From: an uncultured Clostridia bacterium
GTDB lineage: Bacteria; Bacillota; Clostridia; Christensenellales; UBA1242
Length of the DNA stretch: 38,190 nucleotides
Reading direction: 5' to 3'
Assembly: GCA_947629505.1 (NCBI GenBank)
Contig: CANRDW010000008.1
Location: 1 to 38,190, forward strand
The notes under the pieces are model-generated. The model had not been told where the DNA came from. It saw only the letters and a program-made list of their open reading frames with translations, and searched no databases. A program made the position numbers and the translations under genes. This document shows positions 1-8,515 of this stretch, piece after piece (positions within the stretch are counted from its first letter, which is position 1; every line of letters starts with the position of its first letter).

Positions 1-138
1 TTGTTTAACTATTACAATATGTCCAGAATGGAAGCGCAGGCTTATGCAAATGATTCTCTTCATCCAAACACCGCCGGGATGAAACTGATTTCCGACTGTT
101 TTATCGACGCACTTTACAAAAACTATGTTTTAAATTAA
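1..138 (+). CDS. SGNH/GDSL-type hydrolase, C-terminal fragment
   Basis: Only the last 45 codons lie in the window, open from base 1 to a TAA stop. The fragment contains a D-x-x-H-P-N block (NDSLHPNTAGMKLISD), the usual C-terminal catalytic Asp/His block of SGNH-fold (GDSL) esterases and lipases, followed by the expected helix. The fold assignment rests on this single motif; the nucleophile and oxyanion-hole blocks lie outside the window. Substrate is unknown; acetyl-esterase or acylhydrolase activity on cell-surface glycans or lipids would be typical. It ends at a strong hairpin shared with the convergent giant gene. Confidence 0.6.
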   Translation: MFNYYNMSRMEAQAYANDSLHPNTAGMKLISDCFIDALYKNYVLN

Positions 139-165
139 AAAAGGATGTGTTTTACATCCTTTTTT
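137..165. terminator. Bidirectional intrinsic terminator
   Basis: AAGGATGT pairs with ACATCCTT around a GTTTT loop, and the stem extends through flanking A and T runs, so it has a U-tract on both strands. It separates the SGNH gene (plus) from the 1667-aa gene (minus), whose stop codon overlaps the T-run. Confidence 0.85.
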
Positions 166-3100
166 AAACATATTCTTCTTTGTTTGGCAAAAGCACAAAT
201 TTTAGTGTTTTGTTTGCCATAGGGCTGATTGCATCGCTTGCGCTTGAGCCATCCGGCCATGGACTGTAACTTCCATCCGAATTTTTCAAAGATTCTTTAA
301 GATGTTCAATATGGTCAGTTGTTTCTCCGGCAAGTGAAGGATCGCGATAAACTCTTTGCATATGCCATTGAATATGATCGACATTCTTTACAAGTATTGT
401 GCCGTTTATTGTCTTGTATTCACACAAAAGTCGAATGTATCTTGAATCAGTGAACAATTCGCTCATCGTTCGGTTTGTAAAACTTGAAGCGCCGCCATCT
501 GTGGTGTTGGACACATTATATGAATAGAAATCAAACCCTAAGCCAAAGAAAGAGAGTGTTGATTTACTTAAATTATTTTTATTTTCATCTTGCAAATATT
601 GATCATTTTCCCAACGATAGAAAGTTGCCGGGCCGCCCGTTTCAGTGATAATCATGTTTACATAATATCTATATTCTTGTGTGGCTTTTGTAGCATTTTT
701 CCCAAACCATTCAACATAATCTTTTGCGGCATTTTTTACACTCATTATTCCTTCTTCAACAATGAAAGAGGCATAAATGTTCCCGCCATTGATGGCTTTG
801 AATGAGCTTTGCAAGTCGGCACTGTTGTTGTAATTCAATACATCAAAAAAGCCTTTAAAATACAGATGATTGTTTTTGCCGTTTTCAAGTGAAATTGCTC
901 TCAAGCATTCTGCAATGACAACATTTTCAAAATATGCATCTCTTCTTCTTGAAGTGCTTTTGCCATCAGTAAAAAGTTGTAAAGCGCAGTTTGCGACATA
1001 TCTCAGCACCGTGTTTTTAAAGAAAATTTTATCTTCATCAGCCCCTGAAATCGGATTCATTTTGCTGTAATATTGCAAGTTGCAGTAATAAGCGCCGCCT
1101 ATTTTCAATAAAATTTTATGGGTTTTGCAACTTACGGAATCTGCCGGATTTGTGCCTTTCAAAGTGACATTGTAAAGGGTGTTGAAAGTTAATGAACTGT
1201 TGCCTGTATTTTCAGAATCACCTAGTGAAGTGCAAAGAGCGGTGTTTAAGGCTTGCAGATTTATTTGATTGCCGTTGCCATAGACAAGAGTCTTGTTAAG
1301 TTGACCTACTGTTGCACTGTTTATAAACAAGTCATTTTGCACGGCTGATTCTCTCTTTGCTTTTTGTTCGGCAGTTTCTTCACCCACGGCATCCAATTCA
1401 CCTGGCCCATACAAATTGTTATGTAACACAATTTTGCTGTTGTTGTAATAGCCTGTTGCGTTGAAAACATTTACAAGAGAAGTGTCATCAAGGACATTGA
1501 AATTGAAGTGACAATTCACGCTGCCATCGCCACTTGTGCCATCGCCAGCATTTACGCGCAAGAAAGCAAAAGAATTCTCGGCGGAGATGTCAAAGTTTCT
1601 TCCACTTTTATCATCCACCACTTCTTGAGGCTGAGTCCAAGTTGAACTGTCGCCAAAATTGCCAAAATAGTCATTTTGAACATCTGTTTCTCTTAACCCA
1701 GCAAAGTTTCCAAAGTAAATTCTTGCGATTCCTGTTTCAAAGTAAGTGTCAATCCAAATTATATCTTTGATATTGCCCGGAGTTTTGCCATCTAAAGTCA
1801 GAAGAGCGTTTGTTGTTTCGTCTATCTTATATTCATTGCCCAAATAGGTTACTTTTCTGCCCTTTTGTGTGGTGATAATTTGTGTTTCTGTGTTGCCAAC
1901 CCAGCGAGATAATGTCCAAGTGATGTCATCGTTTGATGCTGATTTTTTTTGAGGGGCAACACTTTCAAGGGCGGAGAATGGCATTTTGAAATAATTTACT
2001 ATTGCGTTTTTGTAATAACTGTTTTTAGCAAACAATCTCACTTGCTGATTGCCAAGATAAATATTTTTGTTGTCAAAGCCTTCAAATTCGATAGATTGAA
2101 TTTGAACAAACGAAAAGTTGAGTTTCAAGGAAATTGTGTTGTATTTTAATGTGACATATTTGTTGAAACTGCCTTCAATTTCGCCAAACACAATGGTGAT
2201 TTCAACGTTGGCTGCGTCATAATTTGATGCCCAGCCTGTTGTGTTTAAATCCAATTCAAAATTGTTTTTAAAAGTGTCCTCGTTGCCAACTCCGCCCAAA
2301 AGCAGAGTGTTGTCTATGATGATTGACAGAGTGACATTGCCCTGGGTGTTGCCCGGCAGGCTGATGAACTCTTCTTTCAAATCTTTCACGCTGTCAAAAA
2401 ATGCGATTTGACTTGTTGTGGAAATTTTAAGTTGAAAATCATCTAATTTTATTTTACTCAATTTAATGCAAGTGGAAACACCTTCGTCTGCAGAACGGAA
2501 ATAAATGCGCTCTACATCGTCATTTATTGCAACCTTAACTTTATAATTTTCGATGACCACTTCTTGCCAAGAGTTGTTGTCAAAAGAATATTCCACTGTG
2601 TTGTTGCTGATGTTTTTGCCATCTTTTCTTGATATATCAACATCAAAGAATAATTCGTCTGCAATTGTCGTGTAAGAGTCTGTGTCATTCAATTCTTCGT
2701 TGTCAAAAGAAACGTTGATTGTGTCAGCTTTTGAAATTGACTCGATGACAAGAGTGAAAGTTTTTCCGCCAATTGTCAAATACATTGTGTCGCTTTTGCA
2801 ACTGTCTTTGCTTGTGAGGGTGATGGTGTTGTTTAAGATTACAACATCAACATATGGAGTGGACACAAGTGTTGGAATGTTTTGTGTTATGTCAAAATCT
2901 TGAGGAGTGAAATTTTCGTCAATCGTCAAAACAATTTTATCGTGAAGGTCTTTAAAAGTGAGTTTGTTTTCTTGCTCTGGCACAAGACGACCTTCTTCAT
3001 AAGTTACAACAGGATAGTCGTCCAAATTTCCATGAGTGGTGGATATTGTTCTTGGAACAACACACAAGCCAAGCCCGTCTGACAAAGAATATTTTTCATC

Positions 3101-5167
3101 GAACTCTTTTTTGTAACGCACTTCAAAAGTGATGTTTAAGTCTGTTTTCTCAGCAAAATCTATTTTGTTTGAGAAAGATTCAAAATTTTCAATTTGATAT
3201 TCATGTCCATCATAAACGATAAACAAATCTTTTCCTTCCATACAGCCATTTACATTTGAAACTGCCACGCTGTAATTGACAAAATCTTTGCTTGTGCGGA
3301 AAGTTTTTGTTGACTGACCATTAAAGGCGATTGCAAAATCATCTTCCGTCACATGATAGTCAACATATACATTTATGTCCCAAATTTTTGTTGTTTCGGC
3401 TTCGGCGTTTAAATAATGCAACACAATTTGGATGTTTGCTTCACCACCTTTAAGAGGGCTGATTTTGTAATTTCCCGTTTCGCTTTGTTGGACAAGTTCA
3501 ACAACACCAATGCCACTTACAAGATTGTATTCAACGCTTGTATCTTGTGGTGTGGTGAAATAGATGATGCCCGTGTCTTGAGTGTCCGCGTCAGACATAT
3601 TCAAAGTCACATTTATTGCACTGTCATCCATGCCAACATTGATTTCTTTTTCATTGTTTGCAAGTGAAGTGTAAGAAATGTCAATCTCTTTTGAAATATT
3701 GACGGTGTTGTCTGCTTTGTAGAGCACAACACTCACTTTGATGCTGCCAGATTTATTGAAGGTTAAAACTCCGTTGTCAAGTGATGCCACATCTGTTGTT
3801 TCAAGTTGATATTCAATTCTGTTTGTGTGATTTTCAGGGCCAATTTCAACATTTATGGTTGATAAAGATGGCCTTTTGTCATCATTTGAGAAAGTGATTT
3901 GTTTTTTGGATGTTTGAATGTTTGTTGTTTCTATTCCGTTGTAAGAGGTTGAAATTTCAGTTGCGTCACGATTGACATTTAAACGGAAAGTGTCAACATG
4001 GCTTTCATTTAGTTTGTAATTGACGGCATCATAAACTGTCGCATGCACTGTCACATCAACAAAGGTCACTCCTTTTGGCATTTGTCCAACAAAGTAAAAC
4101 CTTTTAGTTTCTTCATTGAAATTCAAAACGCCATCTGTGGTGTAGGTCACTCTCTGAATCAATTGATAAGCACCCTCAGGGGCAGTGGCAATGTAAATCG
4201 GCAATTCTTCGCCGTGGCTGTATTCATCATAATTTACTGTATAATTTTTCTCTGTAAAAAGTGGCCCAAGATAATAGCCATAAGTGGAAGTGTATTCTTT
4301 GTTCACTTCAAGGAAATTGTTGGCATAATCTGTGACGCGTGCAGTTATTTTCACATGCCCTGGCTTGTGGAAAGTTATATTGCCAAGATCGTCAACTGTT
4401 GCAACTTCATCATCGTCAGAACGATATTCAGTTGTCATGCCAAAATTGTTTGGCTTTATGTTGAGTTCTGGGAAAATTTCAGATTTTTTAGATGTCAAAA
4501 CAGATTCGCTGTCAAATTGTATTTCTTTCAATCGCGGATAGCAAGTTATTTCAACGGAAGCGGATATCTTTGGATTTTCAACAGAGGTTGCGGTCACTTT
4601 TGCAACTCCTGCACCAACAGCGGTTATTCTGCCGTTTTGATTCACTTGCAAAGCACTATAGTTTGAGCAAGACCATGTGATATATTGATTTTCTGCCTCT
4701 TTTGGATAAACATAAACTGAAAGCGTTTGAGATTCGTCTTCATACATGTTGCTGTTGTAGTTTGAAAGGATTTCCAATTTATGCACTTTGTCGTCTGTGA
4801 CAACAACTTTTCTGGATGCGGTCGCATATGTATTTTCTTTGCTGGAAATTGTTATGTAAGTTTCGCCAAAATACACTGCTGTGATTTTTCCGTTTGCGTC
4901 AACAGTTGCAACTTCTTGATTGTCACTTTTGAAATTCAAATTGCGATTTGTTGCTTTCAAAGGCAAAACTGTGACTTCGGCACCCAGGTCATAGGTTGGA
5001 GGATTTTCTTCATCGTCCATAACCAAATATATTGTGCTGTCTGATGTCAATTCAACTGATTCAACATAAATATGCACAGAAAGACTCATAATTGCTCCAC
5101 TTACAAGCAATATCATCAAAATTATCAGTGGCAAAACAATGATGATTGATGTGATTAGTTTTTTCAT
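164..5167 (-). CDS. Large N-terminally anchored Ig-like (BIG2) / beta-helix surface protein, 1667 aa
   Basis: Residues 5-27 are a hydrophobic anchor after MKK; no LPXTG or C-terminal anchor is visible, so an N-terminally tethered extracellular protein is inferred. Residues about 35-290 hold three BIG2-like Ig repeats, recognisable from the phrases EVATVDANGKITAV, QVNQNGRITAVGAG and EVATVDDLGNITFHKPG. A long beta-rich central part has no domain I recognise. Residues about 1280-1480 read like a right-handed parallel beta-helix, with short repeated strands such as NVTLKG, FKNTVLRYVANCALQLF and YFENVVIAECLRAISLE. The start lies 12 nt after the ABC permease, so it is the last gene of the ABC operon and probably shares its C9 promoter. 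Family members with BIG2 domains are usually adhesins or cell-wall binding proteins; ligand and any enzymatic role are unknown. Confidence 0.8.
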   Translation of the reverse strand: MKKLITSIIIVLPLIILMILLVSGAIMSLSVHIYVESVELTSDSTIYLVMDDEENPPTYDLGAEVTVLPLKATNRNLNFKSDNQEVATVDANGKITAVYFGETYITISSKENTYATASRKVVVTDDKVHKLEILSNYNSNMYEDESQTLSVYVYPKEAENQYITWSCSNYSALQVNQNGRITAVGAGVAKVTATSVENPKISASVEITCYPRLKEIQFDSESVLTSKKSEIFPELNIKPNNFGMTTEYRSDDDEVATVDDLGNITFHKPGHVKITARVTDYANNFLEVNKEYTSTYGYYLGPLFTEKNYTVNYDEYSHGEELPIYIATAPEGAYQLIQRVTYTTDGVLNFNEETKRFYFVGQMPKGVTFVDVTVHATVYDAVNYKLNESHVDTFRLNVNRDATEISTSYNGIETTNIQTSKKQITFSNDDKRPSLSTINVEIGPENHTNRIEYQLETTDVASLDNGVLTFNKSGSIKVSVVLYKADNTVNISKEIDISYTSLANNEKEINVGMDDSAINVTLNMSDADTQDTGIIYFTTPQDTSVEYNLVSGIGVVELVQQSETGNYKISPLKGGEANIQIVLHYLNAEAETTKIWDINVYVDYHVTEDDFAIAFNGQSTKTFRTSKDFVNYSVAVSNVNGCMEGKDLFIVYDGHEYQIENFESFSNKIDFAEKTDLNITFEVRYKKEFDEKYSLSDGLGLCVVPRTISTTHGNLDDYPVVTYEEGRLVPEQENKLTFKDLHDKIVLTIDENFTPQDFDITQNIPTLVSTPYVDVVILNNTITLTSKDSCKSDTMYLTIGGKTFTLVIESISKADTINVSFDNEELNDTDSYTTIADELFFDVDISRKDGKNISNNTVEYSFDNNSWQEVVIENYKVKVAINDDVERIYFRSADEGVSTCIKLSKIKLDDFQLKISTTSQIAFFDSVKDLKEEFISLPGNTQGNVTLSIIIDNTLLLGGVGNEDTFKNNFELDLNTTGWASNYDAANVEITIVFGEIEGSFNKYVTLKYNTISLKLNFSFVQIQSIEFEGFDNKNIYLGNQQVRLFAKNSYYKNAIVNYFKMPFSALESVAPQKKSASNDDITWTLSRWVGNTETQIITTQKGRKVTYLGNEYKIDETTNALLTLDGKTPGNIKDIIWIDTYFETGIARIYFGNFAGLRETDVQNDYFGNFGDSSTWTQPQEVVDDKSGRNFDISAENSFAFLRVNAGDGTSGDGSVNCHFNFNVLDDTSLVNVFNATGYYNNSKIVLHNNLYGPGELDAVGEETAEQKAKRESAVQNDLFINSATVGQLNKTLVYGNGNQINLQALNTALCTSLGDSENTGNSSLTFNTLYNVTLKGTNPADSVSCKTHKILLKIGGAYYCNLQYYSKMNPISGADEDKIFFKNTVLRYVANCALQLFTDGKSTSRRRDAYFENVVIAECLRAISLENGKNNHLYFKGFFDVLNYNNSADLQSSFKAINGGNIYASFIVEEGIMSVKNAAKDYVEWFGKNATKATQEYRYYVNMIITETGGPATFYRWENDQYLQDENKNNLSKSTLSFFGLGFDFYSYNVSNTTDGGASSFTNRTMSELFTDSRYIRLLCEYKTINGTILVKNVDHIQWHMQRVYRDPSLAGETTDHIEHLKESLKNSDGSYSPWPDGSSASDAISPMANKTLKFVLLPNKEEYV

Positions 5168-5179
5168 AACAATTCACTC

Positions 5180-6775
5180 CTAAATATTAATTTTTCTATA
5201 TTTCTTGTCAACTGTAAACCAGAAAATAAGTATATTTATGATTGAATATATAAATGCAGCAGCGATTATTATCAAATAAGCATAAACCACAGGCAAAATT
5301 TTTGGCAGAAGCAATCCGCCCGCACCTAACAATGCAGCCATTAAAAGCCCGATTATAAGCATAAAGGTGATGTTTATCTCTTCCGCCTCGCCATTTGCCT
5401 TTGGTTTAAGATTTGGATTTGCAAGATTTAAATTTATTCCGTTAAACACCAAACCTATGCTGAATAAAATTTGTGAAGATACAAGCACAGCAAGTTCTGT
5501 CAAATTGATAAATTGCAATGCCACCAAAACAATTGAACTTATAAGCAAAACCCCAAGGCTGACCATCACATTCACCGAGCCTTTAACAAGCAGTTGTTTG
5601 CGATAACTCACAGGAATGATTTTTGTTATATAAAATCTTTTCCCTTCAATGCTTAATATTGTTGCAGCGAAAGAGCTTATCATTGCCATAAACACTGAAA
5701 TGACAATCATAGATGCGCCAAAAGTGACGCCAGAGCCAAGTTGCGCTGTGCCAACGACATTTGCCAATCTGTTGCAGAAGAAAACCATGACGGGTGTGGC
5801 AATTGCAACACCTAAATAAAAATATGAATAAGTTTTGGTGTGTATGATTTCATTTAGTGTGTGCTTTAAAATTGCTTGCGAGCCGCTTAGATTGTCAATT
5901 TGTGAAAATCTTTTGTAAACATCTTCTCCGCCATCAAGCACTTTTGTCCTTATTTTGGTGTAAACATTTTTTGCAATCAAAACGCCGATAGTGATAAAAA
6001 CAAGCCCAATCCCAAGCGTTGCGCCAAGCCCAATCCAAAATTGGTCAAAAAACATTATGTTTGCAATGTAAAATGCAGGGTTGTAATATGCGTTGAGGCC
6101 GTTTATCAAATTTTGCCAAATTTCAAGCGTGCCAATTTCCCAATTGCGATGAATAAAAAATTGTGCAAGTGCATTCAAAATGAAATAATAGGCGACAAAC
6201 AATCCCACTAAAAACAGGATAAACAAAACAAGACTGATAATGTTGTGTTTTTTCAGCAGAGCGCCAAGATACATAATTGGAATTGCCAGGAAAATTGAAA
6301 GTGCAAAAGGCACAACAGTAAAAAAGATTATGCCCAAAATAATTCCAAACACATAACTCACACTTATGCAATTCATTGCAAAGCCAAATACAAGCATCAT
6401 AGGGACAAGCAATATTGTGGAGTAGATTAAAAGGTCAATGTAATTTAAAATCAAAGCGCTGGCAAAAGTTTTAAGTGGGCTGAGCGGGAAACGAGAAGTT
6501 ATAGTCAAATCTGCAGGTCTGTAAAGCCTTTTCACTTGCATGCTTGTTGCAACAATTGTCAGCCCAATCATGCTGATTGTTAAATAAAGCACAGACAGTT
6601 GTTTTGCTGTGACTGCTATGCTTGTTTGCAGCACAAAAGAAAGCCCCCAAACAAGAGCAAGCACAATTGCAATAGCGACAAGTGCCACAAGCGAAGTGAT
6701 AAATGCATTTGATTTGCTGTTGTTGCGGTTTAAGCCCCATTTCAGTTTAAGTTGCAAACGAATGAAATCAAACAT
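5180..6775 (-). CDS. ABC-2-type transporter permease, 531 aa
   Basis: A polytopic protein with roughly a dozen hydrophobic segments (for example SLVALVAIAIVLALVWGLSF near residue 30 and LILLIGLLMA-like segments near the C-terminus). It has two broadly similar membrane halves separated by a charged cytoplasmic stretch around residues 270-300. There is no ATPase domain; the partner ATPase lies immediately upstream and overlaps it by 8 nt, so the two are translationally coupled. Length and layout fit exporter-type permeases of the ABC-2 superfamily. Because the 1667-aa surface protein follows 12 nt later, the exporter may serve envelope assembly or export of a lipid, peptide or glycan, but the substrate cannot be read from sequence. 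Confidence 0.8.
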   Translation of the reverse strand: MFDFIRLQLKLKWGLNRNNSKSNAFITSLVALVAIAIVLALVWGLSFVLQTSIAVTAKQLSVLYLTISMIGLTIVATSMQVKRLYRPADLTITSRFPLSPLKTFASALILNYIDLLIYSTILLVPMMLVFGFAMNCISVSYVFGIILGIIFFTVVPFALSIFLAIPIMYLGALLKKHNIISLVLFILFLVGLFVAYYFILNALAQFFIHRNWEIGTLEIWQNLINGLNAYYNPAFYIANIMFFDQFWIGLGATLGIGLVFITIGVLIAKNVYTKIRTKVLDGGEDVYKRFSQIDNLSGSQAILKHTLNEIIHTKTYSYFYLGVAIATPVMVFFCNRLANVVGTAQLGSGVTFGASMIVISVFMAMISSFAATILSIEGKRFYITKIIPVSYRKQLLVKGSVNVMVSLGVLLISSIVLVALQFINLTELAVLVSSQILFSIGLVFNGINLNLANPNLKPKANGEAEEINITFMLIIGLLMAALLGAGGLLLPKILPVVYAYLIIIAAAFIYSIINILIFWFTVDKKYRKINI

Positions 6776-7487
6776 CGTCCACCTCGTTTACTTGCATGAA
6801 TATTTTTTCCAAATCAACATTTTTATCTTTTCGCAAATCAACAATCTTTGCAATTTCGCCGTGTTTAATAAAAATCACCACATCGCACGCTTTTTTCACT
6901 GTTTCAAGGCTGTGAGAAGAAAACAAAACAGAACGCCTGTTTTTGGCATAATTTTTAATAAACTTAACAAGCAAAAGCATAGTTTGTGGGTCAAGCCCCA
7001 CCATAGGCTCGTCCAACACCCATAAAGATGGATTGTGAACAATTGCACCCAAAATACAAATTTTTTGCTTCATTCCGTGAGAGTAATTTGCAATTTGTAT
7101 GTCAAGCGCGTGATCTATGTTAAACTTTTTAGCAAGAATTTCAAGAGTGTATTTTTTCTGTTCTTTGGTTGCACCATAAATGCTGCCTATGTAGTTTATA
7201 TATTCTCGCCCTGTGAGTTTTTCATAAACAGAGTGGTCATCTGGCACATAGCCGATATGCTTTTTTGCTTGTTCGCTTTGTTTGACAATATCAAAACCGT
7301 CAATTTTAATGACTCCTTCTTGGAAAGGCAAAACGCCAATTATGCTTTTGATAATTGTGGATTTCCCCGCACCGTTGCTGCCGACAAGCCCCACAACTTC
7401 ACCTGCTTCAACAGAAAAAGATATATTATGTGCTGAAAAATTTTCATTTTTAGGATATTTTTTTGAAAGATTTTTTACTTTAAGCAT
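6768..7487 (-). CDS. ABC transporter ATP-binding protein, 239 aa
   Basis: A complete nucleotide-binding domain: Walker A GSNGAGKST (residues 36-44), signature YSHGMKQ (135-141) in place of LSGGQ, Walker B SLWVLDEP (154-161), D-loop GLD and an H-loop SSHS near 196. The signature variant SHGMKQK is common in ABC-2 exporter ATPases. The start is supported by AAGGAGC 6-8 nt upstream. It is the first gene of the three-gene minus-strand operon and sits about 19 nt below the predicted transcription start of the C9-tract promoter. It powers the adjacent 531-aa permease. Confidence 0.92.
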   Translation of the reverse strand: MLKVKNLSKKYPKNENFSAHNISFSVEAGEVVGLVGSNGAGKSTIIKSIIGVLPFQEGVIKIDGFDIVKQSEQAKKHIGYVPDDHSVYEKLTGREYINYIGSIYGATKEQKKYTLEILAKKFNIDHALDIQIANYSHGMKQKICILGAIVHNPSLWVLDEPMVGLDPQTMLLLVKFIKNYAKNRRSVLFSSHSLETVKKACDVVIFIKHGEIAKIVDLRKDKNVDLEKIFMQVNEVDDV

Positions 7488-7512
7488 AAAAAGGCTCCTT
7501 TTTTTCCCTTTT

Positions 7513-7542
7513 ATTATAAGTTGCGGGGGGGGGATTTGTCAA
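7513..7542 (-). promoter_or_regulatory. Promoter with C9 tract in the -35/-10 spacer (putative phase-variable)
   Basis: On the minus strand: TTGACA (7542-7537), an 18-nt spacer AATC9GCAACT, then TATAAT (7518-7513). Both hexamers are perfect consensus and the spacer is half filled by nine cytosines. It drives the ABC/surface-protein operon; the ABC ATPase start is 26 nt beyond the -10. Gain or loss of one C would change the spacer to 19 or 17. A near-identical element occurs at 36304-36331. Hexamers and tract are seen directly; slippage is inferred by analogy with poly-C promoter spacers such as Neisseria opc. Confidence 0.85.
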
Positions 7543-7547
7543 ATAAA

Positions 7548-7577
7548 TTGGTAATAAAGTATATTTTATAATATAAT
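7548..7577 (+). promoter_or_regulatory. Divergent promoter for the 7652 operon
   Basis: TTGGTA (7548-7553), 18-nt spacer, TATAAT (7572-7577). Its -35 lies only 5 nt from the -35 of the C9 promoter on the other strand, so the two face away from each other. A second TATAAT (7646-7651) abuts the ATG of the next gene, with only a weak TTTTCA 17 nt before it. Which is used is uncertain. Confidence 0.5.
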
Positions 7578-7651
7578 ATATACATAAATCTTCAATTTAT
7601 TTTTTCTTTAAAATGTTTGTAATTTTCAGAAAAAAAGTTTAAACTTATAAT

Positions 7652-8515
7652 ATGAAAATAACACTTGGCAACGGATTTTATTTTATGTATATTGCATTTG
7701 CAATAATTTTTATCCTTGTGCTATGGCTTATTTTAAGAAAGAAAGACAAGAAAGTTGTGAGAATTGTCTTGCTTGTCATATTGTTTTTAAATTTTGCTTT
7801 GCATTTTGTTAAACAGGCTTTTGTGCCATATATAAACAATCAACCCTCGGCATTAAGCAGGTCAACCCTGCAAAACATATGCGCAGTTTCAACAGTTTTT
7901 TGCCCATTTATTTATTTGATAAAAAAACAGAATGTTTTGCATGATTATATGTTTTTTATTTGTATGTGTGGCGGACTTGGCGGATTGTTTTTGCCAACAG
8001 AAGCGTTAAATCAAATGCCTTTCACTTTTGATGTTTTCAGATTTTATTTTTGTCATGTGGGGATGCTGACGGTTGTGCTGCTTGCCGCAATTTTAGGCGT
8101 GTATAGGCCGCGACTAAAATTTTTCTGGGTGATTCCACTTTTCTTTTTATTGCAAGAGGGGATCATTGCTGCCAACGAGTGTTTTTTAATCCAAGTTGGC
8201 TTGGTTAAATGCGATTATTCTGCTTTATTAGACAGGGGATTTAGAAACAGCAGTTTTGTGTTTGGAATTCGTCCAGAATTTGATGCGGTGAAATTTATGT
8301 TTGATCCACTTGTTCCAGAATTTTTCAAAACAGACGCTTTTCACATAAACAACGGCAAGCCTTTTTATTTCCCGGTGTTGTGGCTGATTGTGCCGGCGCT
8401 TGTTTATTTAATTCCAATTTACATAATATTATCTTGCCCTTTCTGGATTCAAGATTTGATAAAATCAAAAAAACTTAAAACACAAAGTGGAAAAGGTGAT
8501 ATAATAAAGATATGA
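7652..8515 (+). CDS. YwaF/TMEM164-like integral membrane protein, 287 aa
   Basis: About seven hydrophobic segments. The pattern LQNICAVSTVFCPFIYLI ... FFICMCGGLGGLFLP ... FRFYFCHVGML resembles the YwaF (TIGR02206)/TMEM164 family, in which a conserved block near TM3 and an R-x-x-x-x-x-H block are typical. Function is unknown in bacteria; human TMEM164 has been described as an acyltransferase for ether phospholipids, so lipid chemistry is one possibility. The track start (ATG 7652) has no Shine-Dalgarno sequence and directly follows TATAAT; Met12 (7685) is an alternative. The stop overlaps the next start (ATGA), so it is coupled to the DUF4832-type protein. Confidence 0.7.
   Translation: MKITLGNGFYFMYIAFAIIFILVLWLILRKKDKKVVRIVLLVILFLNFALHFVKQAFVPYINNQPSALSRSTLQNICAVSTVFCPFIYLIKKQNVLHDYMFFICMCGGLGGLFLPTEALNQMPFTFDVFRFYFCHVGMLTVVLLAAILGVYRPRLKFFWVIPLFFLLQEGIIAANECFLIQVGLVKCDYSALLDRGFRNSSFVFGIRPEFDAVKFMFDPLVPEFFKTDAFHINNGKPFYFPVLWLIVPALVYLIPIYIILSCPFWIQDLIKSKKLKTQSGKGDIIKI

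Noticed and set aside
4043-4666. 207-aa plus-strand ORF and other plus-strand ORFs inside 164-5167
   Set aside because: Antisense shadows of the 1667-aa gene: no RBS, odd composition, no recognisable domain.
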